This document shows, piece after piece, positions 44,164 through 47,528 of a DNA stretch of 47,528 bases. A program made the position numbers and the translations under genes. The DNA is from an uncultured Eubacteriales bacterium (lineage in GTDB: Bacteria > Bacillota > Clostridia > Oscillospirales > Acutalibacteraceae), in assembly GCA_949296825.1 (NCBI GenBank), contig CASFQZ010000034.1, forward strand, positions 1-47,528. The letters are read 5' to 3'. The first letter of the stretch is position 1, and the number at the start of each line of letters is the position of its first letter. The notes under the pieces were generated by a model. That model was not told where the DNA came from and searched no databases. It worked only from the letters and a program-made list of their open reading frames with translations.

Positions 44164-44194
44164 CGGGCGGCTCCGCGAAAAACGGAGCCGCCCG
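44164..44194 (+). repeat. Strong 12-bp hairpin after purB, A-run instead of T-run
   Basis: CGGGCGGCTCCG (44164-44175) / CGGAGCCGCCCG (44183-44194) with a seven-base loop, followed by AAAAAA. The stem resembles a terminator, but the tail is wrong for either strand. Confidence 0.65.
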
Positions 44195-44226
44195 AAAAAA
44201 CCGGCGAAAGATTTTGCAAAAGAGGG

Positions 44227-44255
44227 TTGACAAAACCGCCGGGATATATTATAAT
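44227..44255 (+). promoter_or_regulatory. Full-consensus promoter of the tRNA unit
   Basis: TTGACA (44227-44232), 17-bp spacer, TATAAT (44250-44255), 23 bases before tRNA-Met. It matches the sigma-A consensus in all twelve positions. Confidence 0.92.
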
Positions 44256-44278
44256 ATCGACTGTTGCCACTGCCTTAT

Positions 44279-44355
44279 GGCGGCATAGCTCAGTTGGCTA
44301 GAGCATTCGGTTCATACCCGAAGTGTCGTTGGTTCAAATCCGACTGCCGCTACCA
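44279..44355 (+). tRNA. tRNA-Met (CAT)
   Basis: Cloverleaf drawn by eye: acceptor GGCGGCA/TGCCGCT with a G-T first pair, D arm AGCTC...GAGC, anticodon stem TTCGG/CCGAA with loop TTCATAC (anticodon CAT), T arm with GGTTCAAATCC, encoded CCA. The anticodon stem lacks the three G-C pairs of initiator tRNA, so this is the elongator type; a tRNA-Ile with modified CAT is less likely. Confidence 0.9.
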
Positions 44356-44356
44356 A

Positions 44357-44382
44357 GCGTTTTGCCGCAAATGGCAAAACGC
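44357..44382 (+). repeat. Perfect hairpin between the two tRNAs
   Basis: GCGTTTTGCC / GGCAAAACGC with loop GCAAAT. It fills nearly the whole tRNA spacer and may guide processing of the joint transcript. Confidence 0.7.
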
Positions 44383-44387
44383 CCTTC

Positions 44388-44462
44388 GGCCCGGTGGTCA
44401 AGCGGTCAAGACACCGCCCTTTCACGGCGGTAACACGAGTTCGATTCTCGTCCGGGTCACCA
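44388..44462 (+). tRNA. tRNA-Glu (TTC)
   Basis: Acceptor GGCCCGG/CCGGGTC, anticodon stem CCGCC/GGCGG with loop CTTTCAC (anticodon TTC), T arm GAGTTCGATTCTC, encoded CCA. It is the last gene before the AT-rich island and a plausible integration site, though no repeat of its 3' end is visible in the window. Confidence 0.93.
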
Positions 44463-44476
44463 CAGCAATATTAAAC

Positions 44477-44511
44477 AAAGCCCCCGAGAATATTATTTTC
44501 TCGGGGGCTTT
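44477..44511 (+). terminator. Terminator of the tRNA unit
   Basis: 14-bp perfect stem AAAGCCCCCGAGAA / TTCTCGGGGGCTTT with a seven-base loop. Confidence 0.85.
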
Positions 44512-44569
44512 GCCGTTTACAGGGCTCTGAGATAAATAATTGTATGAATGATAAGAGACAGGCTATACG

Positions 44570-45325
44570 TTAGTCTGTCTCTTTTTCATTTTCCCGGGTT
44601 TGTACTTCCGCGGCAAGAATTTTTAAAAAGTCATTGACCAATTCTGAAATCTGGAACGCTCTGTATTTGACCATATCTTCTTGCCGCTTTAATTCTTTTT
44701 GTACTACACCCATATTTTGCAAGCTGACTTTTATATTCGCATAATCAATGTTTGCGGCTTGGTTAGCTTTCTTTAAGGTATCCAATTCCTGAATTTCATA
44801 AAGGTATTTGTTACATAAATAAGTAAAGTTGTGTAGCAGATTATCAAATATGAAGTTGATAAAATCCGCGCCGCTAAACTTCTTATACACATCATCATTG
44901 GGTGATGGAACATTGAAGATATGCGGCTCATTTTTAAACTGTTCCAGAATTTCCATTGACATATCCGACAAGCCAAAGGTTTCGCTACCGATTTTATATT
45001 CATTTTCAGAAAATTTGGTGTCGGATAATCCCAACAGGTATTCTATCGATACGCCGTAGTAATCGGCCAAGGCAATGATACTCATAATATTTGGCGCTAA
45101 AACAGTTCTGTCTTCATCGTCAAAGTCTAAGCTCATTTTATAATATTTCGCAAGCTGTGTATGCGAAATGTGCACCTTGTTCTCTGTGCGCTGTTCAATT
45201 TCTTTGGAAATTTCTTTAAACGACTTTTTGTTACCATTTTCTTTCATTTGATCGGGCTCGTGTCTTAAATTATAAAAACGCTCGGAAAAATCACATAAAA
45301 TCCTATCGTAATTTGGTTTTTTCAT
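44570..45325 (-). CDS. XRE-type helix-turn-helix regulator
   Basis: 251-residue DNA-binding protein. Residues about 27-93 form a HTH_3/XRE-like domain with a long insertion (SFKEISKEIEQ, ISHTQLAKYYKM, then MSIIALADYYGVSIEYLLGLSD, the usual XRE ending). The remaining 150 residues are helical and may dimerise or sense a signal; no enzyme motif is visible. ATG 45325 follows GAGGAGG by about ten bases. It faces away from the reverse transcriptase cassette across a repeat-bearing intergenic region. AT-rich codon use unlike the rest of the window points to horizontal origin. Likely represses itself and the cassette. Confidence 0.7.
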   Translation of the reverse strand: MKKPNYDRILCDFSERFYNLRHEPDQMKENGNKKSFKEISKEIEQRTENKVHISHTQLAKYYKMSLDFDDEDRTVLAPNIMSIIALADYYGVSIEYLLGLSDTKFSENEYKIGSETFGLSDMSMEILEQFKNEPHIFNVPSPNDDVYKKFSGADFINFIFDNLLHNFTYLCNKYLYEIQELDTLKKANQAANIDYANIKVSLQNMGVVQKELKRQEDMVKYRAFQISELVNDFLKILAAEVQTRENEKETD

Positions 45326-45373
45326 TTTTGTTATTCCTCCTCTTTCCACATCTTATTTGTAAATTTTGATTTA

Positions 45374-45447
45374 ATCTTAATAGCATATTTAAGCTATAAT
45401 TTCACTTTAGGCTACAAATCAGTTATGGCAAAAAAATCTGCTATAAT
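45374..45447. promoter_or_regulatory. Divergent control region with GCTA repeats
   Basis: Between the regulator and the cassette, GCTATAAT occurs twice (45393-45400, 45440-45447), GCTACAAA once (45411-45418), and GCTATTAA on the minus strand (45377-45384). The last plus-strand copy includes an extended -10, TGCTATAAT (-10 at 45442-45447), for the small ORF and RT; its -35 is poor. The repeats are candidate regulator sites. Confidence 0.4.
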
Positions 45448-45531
45448 AAGCACGCAAGGTAAAGACAACCTAATGAACAAATTATAAATTAAAGTTTACA
45501 AAGAGTCAAGAAGTTTTGGGAAAGGATGGTG

Positions 45532-45675
45532 ATGTCAATGTTTGATTTTCTAATCAGCAAAGAGCAAGCAAGGCAATTTGCCTATGACTGCTTTGACGTC
45601 ATCATTCGGGATATTAAGTTGGCGCAGGATACAGAAACAGAGAACGACGAAGAAGAACAAATCAAAACCGCATAA
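45532..45675 (+). CDS. Small hypothetical protein upstream of the RT
   Basis: 47 codons from ATG 45532 (AAAGGA five bases upstream; ATG 45538 also possible). The N-terminal part is amphipathic (MFDFLISKEQARQFAYDCF) and the end very acidic (ETENDEEEQ). No family recognised. It reads with the RT, about 85 bases after the extended -10, and looks translated because of its SD. The overlapping open frame from 45578 lacks an SD and is not called. Confidence 0.5.
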   Translation: MSMFDFLISKEQARQFAYDCFDVIIRDIKLAQDTETENDEEEQIKTA

Positions 45676-45879
45676 ACTGAAATCACTATGTTTGACGTCT
45701 GATACGGTGGGCGGCAGCCCGTGTACACGATTTACGGCGCAGGCTGTATTTGCGGGCTTAAACTCACTTAATCAGTTGTTCATAATCATTCTGTAATGAA
45801 AGGGGGTAATACACTCCGATATTACATCGCATTGGCAAGCGTATTTGTAGAACTTTTGAAAGGAGATGGCAAAATTTAC
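45676..45879 (+). other. Leader between small ORF and RT, possible structured RNA
   Basis: About 200 bases without a convincing gene. Contains a perfect 10-bp palindrome CGTGTACACG (45720-45729), AGCCCG / CGGGCT able to pair around it, and an AAAGGGGG (45799-45806) followed by no suitable start. Group II intron domains I-III need several hundred bases and were not found here; a shorter RNA partner of the RT is possible but unproven. Confidence 0.3.
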
Positions 45880-47091
45880 GTGAAAACGTGTACTACTTCT
45901 AATACGATATACTGCTGGGAAGATATTGATTTCCGACTGGCAGAAAAGCGTGTTAAAAAGCTGCAAAAACGTGTTGCGAATGCCTGGAAGCTTGGGGAAC
46001 GTGATAAAGCGATGAGCTTGCAACATACGTTGATCCATTCGGTCTACGCGAAAGCACTGGCAGTCAAGACTGTTACTTCTAAGAAGGGTAAATATACCCC
46101 AGGGGTAGATGGCGTTCTCTGGCTCACACCAGAGGACAAATGGCAAGCAGTGCAAAGTTTAAACCGAAGAGGTTATAGACCGCGTCCACTGAAAAGGATT
46201 TACATAAGCAAGCCCGACGGAACGAAACGTCCGTTGAGTATACCGACTATGAAAGATAGAGCGATGCAAACGCTCTACAAGATGGCTTTAGAGCCGGTGG
46301 CAGAAGTCACGGCAGACCACAATTCCTACGGTTTTAGACCGGCGCGATGTACAAGAGACGCAATTATCAAGTGTGCAGAAGCATTATCAACAAATCCAAG
46401 TCCGGAATGGATTTTGGAAGCCGATATACAGGCTTGTTTTGATAATATCAGCCACGACTGGGTAATGAAACATATTCCAATGGAGCCAAGTATCCTAAAG
46501 AAGATGTTGAAAAGCAGTTACTTATATAAGCACCGGCTGTATCCAGTGGAAAAGGGATTACCGCAGGGCGGATGTTTATCCCCCGTCATATGTAATATGG
46601 TATTGGATGGTTTGGAAAAGGAACTGTATAATCAGTTTCAATCTAAAGTTCAATTCATTCGATATGCGGATGATTTCATTATGATAGGAACCAGTGGGAA
46701 TGAATTAGCCAAAATGGTCGTACCGGCGGCAAATGCGTTTCTATCGCAGCGCGGACTGAATTTAGCCAACGAGAAAACAGGTATAGTCCATATCAAAGAA
46801 GGTTTTGACTTTCTTGGATGGAATGTCTACCGAAATCAAGATGGAATTCAAATTCGTCCCTCGAGGAAAAATATAGAAGCCATACTGAATAAGTTAGAAA
46901 AACTGTTTAGTAAGGATAGCTATAAGTCCTCAGATGAGCTGTTGAAAATCCTTTATCCGATTTTGGCCGGATGGGTAAATTACCATCGGGACATTGTAGG
47001 ATGTTCACTCTATCATATTATCATATACGATTTACGCCGAATGTCCAAAGGAAAGCCCATAGCTGAGCAGGCAGTTTCTTTTTTCGGCTGA
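45880..47091 (+). CDS. Group-II-intron-like reverse transcriptase, C-terminally short
   Basis: About 403 residues from GTG 45880; the frame is open back to ATG 45796 and the start is uncertain, as AGGAG at 45861 lies 14 bases from the GTG. N-terminal RVT_N-type domain (YCWEDIDF, VKKLQKRV, AKALAVKTVT, TPGVDGV), then fingers/palm: RPLKRIYISKPDGTKRPLSIP, YGFRPARCTRDAI, the catalytic Asp in ADIQACFDNISH, GLPQGGCLSP, and RYADDF (YADD, 46663-46674), GFDFLGW, ending at GWVNYHRDIVG in early domain X. Group II proteins normally continue with maturase and often HNH endonuclease segments; here 30 unrelated residues follow and then a stop. All polymerase Asp residues are present, so it may be active. Confidence 0.85.
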   Translation: MKTCTTSNTIYCWEDIDFRLAEKRVKKLQKRVANAWKLGERDKAMSLQHTLIHSVYAKALAVKTVTSKKGKYTPGVDGVLWLTPEDKWQAVQSLNRRGYRPRPLKRIYISKPDGTKRPLSIPTMKDRAMQTLYKMALEPVAEVTADHNSYGFRPARCTRDAIIKCAEALSTNPSPEWILEADIQACFDNISHDWVMKHIPMEPSILKKMLKSSYLYKHRLYPVEKGLPQGGCLSPVICNMVLDGLEKELYNQFQSKVQFIRYADDFIMIGTSGNELAKMVVPAANAFLSQRGLNLANEKTGIVHIKEGFDFLGWNVYRNQDGIQIRPSRKNIEAILNKLEKLFSKDSYKSSDELLKILYPILAGWVNYHRDIVGCSLYHIIIYDLRRMSKGKPIAEQAVSFFG

Positions 47092-47170
47092 CAAACCCGG
47101 CCCATTCGTGTACGTGGGAACAGGACTTTGCCGGCGCTAAGCAGTTTCGCAATGAGAGGAGGTGAATACT

Positions 47171-47404
47171 TTGTCATATGAAGATTGTGTAACTTTAGAG
47201 GAAATAGAGGTTATGGATGAATATTATTCTCATCCGATCTCTCCTATTGAGTATTTAGGTTACGCCAAAAAAGATATTGTGAATGCTCAAATTAGGATGA
47301 AAAAGATGGTAGCTTTCGGTCTTATGCCCAGAACAATTGAAAATAAGCTGAAAGAAGCTTATGCCATCATTGATGAAGCACAAGAAGAGCTATACTTAGC
47401 TTAA
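47171..47404 (+). CDS. Small hypothetical protein downstream of the RT
   Basis: 77 codons from TTG 47171, eight bases after AGGAGG; an in-frame GTG at 47162 abuts the SD. Mostly helical and charged (SYEDCVTLEEIEVMDEYY at the start, a long helix with AYAIIDEAQEELYLA at the end). No family recognised. Strong SD and AT-rich style like the RT suggest a real gene of the same cassette. Confidence 0.6.
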   Translation: MSYEDCVTLEEIEVMDEYYSHPISPIEYLGYAKKDIVNAQIRMKKMVAFGLMPRTIENKLKEAYAIIDEAQEELYLA

Positions 47405-47417
47405 AAAACTAAAAAAA

Positions 47418-47442
47418 GGGGCTGTCGCACTAAGGCAGCCCT
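47418..47442 (-). terminator. Hairpin with minus-strand T-run, possible IS end
   Basis: GGGCTG (47419-47424) / CAGCCC (47436-47441), with seven T on the minus strand after the stem. The sequence GGGGCTGTCGCA also resembles the tips of some Firmicutes insertion sequences. Confidence 0.45.
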
Positions 47443-47456
47443 GCAAAAAGAAAAAA

Positions 47457-47489
47457 CAACCGGGTGACCAGAAAAAGGTTGCCCGGTTG
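47457..47489 (-). terminator. Terminator of a minus-strand gene beyond the window
   Basis: 13-bp stem (two G-T pairs) at 47457-47469 / 47477-47489; on the minus strand it is followed by TTTTTTCTTTTT. It implies a leftward gene ending just right of the window. Confidence 0.7.
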
Positions 47490-47528
47490 CCGCTTTCATA
47501 GTATAATTTAATTGCCGAAAAAAACACA

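Noticed and set aside
44264..44530. 88-codon open frame over the tRNA genes
   Set aside because: It consists of the two tRNA sequences and their hairpins read as codons.
45578..45796. 72-codon open frame before the RT
   Set aside because: No SD, and it overlaps the better supported 47-codon gene starting at 45532 in another frame.
45676..45879. Retron msr-msd RNA upstream of the RT
   Set aside because: The RT has group-II features (RVT_N, PQGGxLSP, YADD context) rather than retron ones, and I could not draw the inverted repeats and priming G of a retron.
47092..47170. Group II intron domain V/VI after the RT
   Set aside because: No hairpin with the AGC/GTTC catalytic pattern of domain V was found; only a covariance-model search could exclude it fully.
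44388..47528. Site-specific integration of the island at tRNA-Glu with flanking att repeats
   Set aside because: No second copy of the tRNA-Glu 3' end and no integrase gene are visible inside the window; the right boundary may lie outside.

Overview
The window looks like a chromosomal segment of an anaerobic, GC-rich gut-type Clostridia bacterium, probably Oscillospiraceae/Ruminococcaceae-like. The grounds are Shine-Dalgarno-led genes, many GTG/TTG starts, pyruvate phosphate dikinase, a DUF1292 protein, a dockerin-type domain, DUF4358/DHHW/MBOAT genes and G+C-rich codon use. No species can be named from sequence alone.

Layout. 1-2.4 kb: end of an ABC ATPase gene and a secreted ceramidase-like hydrolase. 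2.5-12.2 kb: an NSS-family Na+ symporter, then a seven-gene myo-inositol catabolic operon (iolJ-C-B-D-E-A-G) behind one promoter. The seven enzymes cover every step from myo-inositol to dihydroxyacetone phosphate and acetyl-CoA; no inositol transporter or iolR regulator is in view. 12.3-17.3 kb: ppdK, a family 2 glycoside hydrolase and a DUF1292 gene, all on the minus strand. 17.6-21.3 kb: hflX (apparently with an ACG start), an NAD(P)-binding epimerase-like protein and a CDF metal exporter. 21.6-26.4 kb, minus strand: a GH18-like lipoprotein, a DUF2079 membrane protein and a D,D-carboxypeptidase homologue that has lost its catalytic residues. 26.4-32.6 kb: metallophosphoesterase, iron-dependent alcohol dehydrogenase, RluA-type pseudouridine synthase, DUF308 protein, a frameshifted and active-site-mutated Fic gene, a DUF815 ATPase and a nitroreductase. 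32.8-36.7 kb: a heterodimeric ABC exporter. 36.9-42.6 kb: an apparent surface-polymer O-acylation operon (dockerin-SGNH protein, DUF4358 lipoprotein, MBOAT, DHHW protein) followed by a MATE exporter. 42.6-44.5 kb: purB and a tRNA-Met/tRNA-Glu unit with a full-consensus promoter.

From about 44.5 kb to the right end the base composition turns visibly AT-rich and the style changes. A divergent XRE-type regulator faces a small ORF, a group-II-intron-like reverse transcriptase lacking a recognisable ribozyme and its C-terminal domains, and a second small ORF. This island sits directly beside tRNA-Glu and is the best candidate for an undescribed system. Other leads are the predicted pseudo-carboxypeptidase, the doubly mutated frameshifted Fic protein and the ACG start of hflX.

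All functional calls rest on motif recognition by eye. No database search, alignment program or folding program was run.
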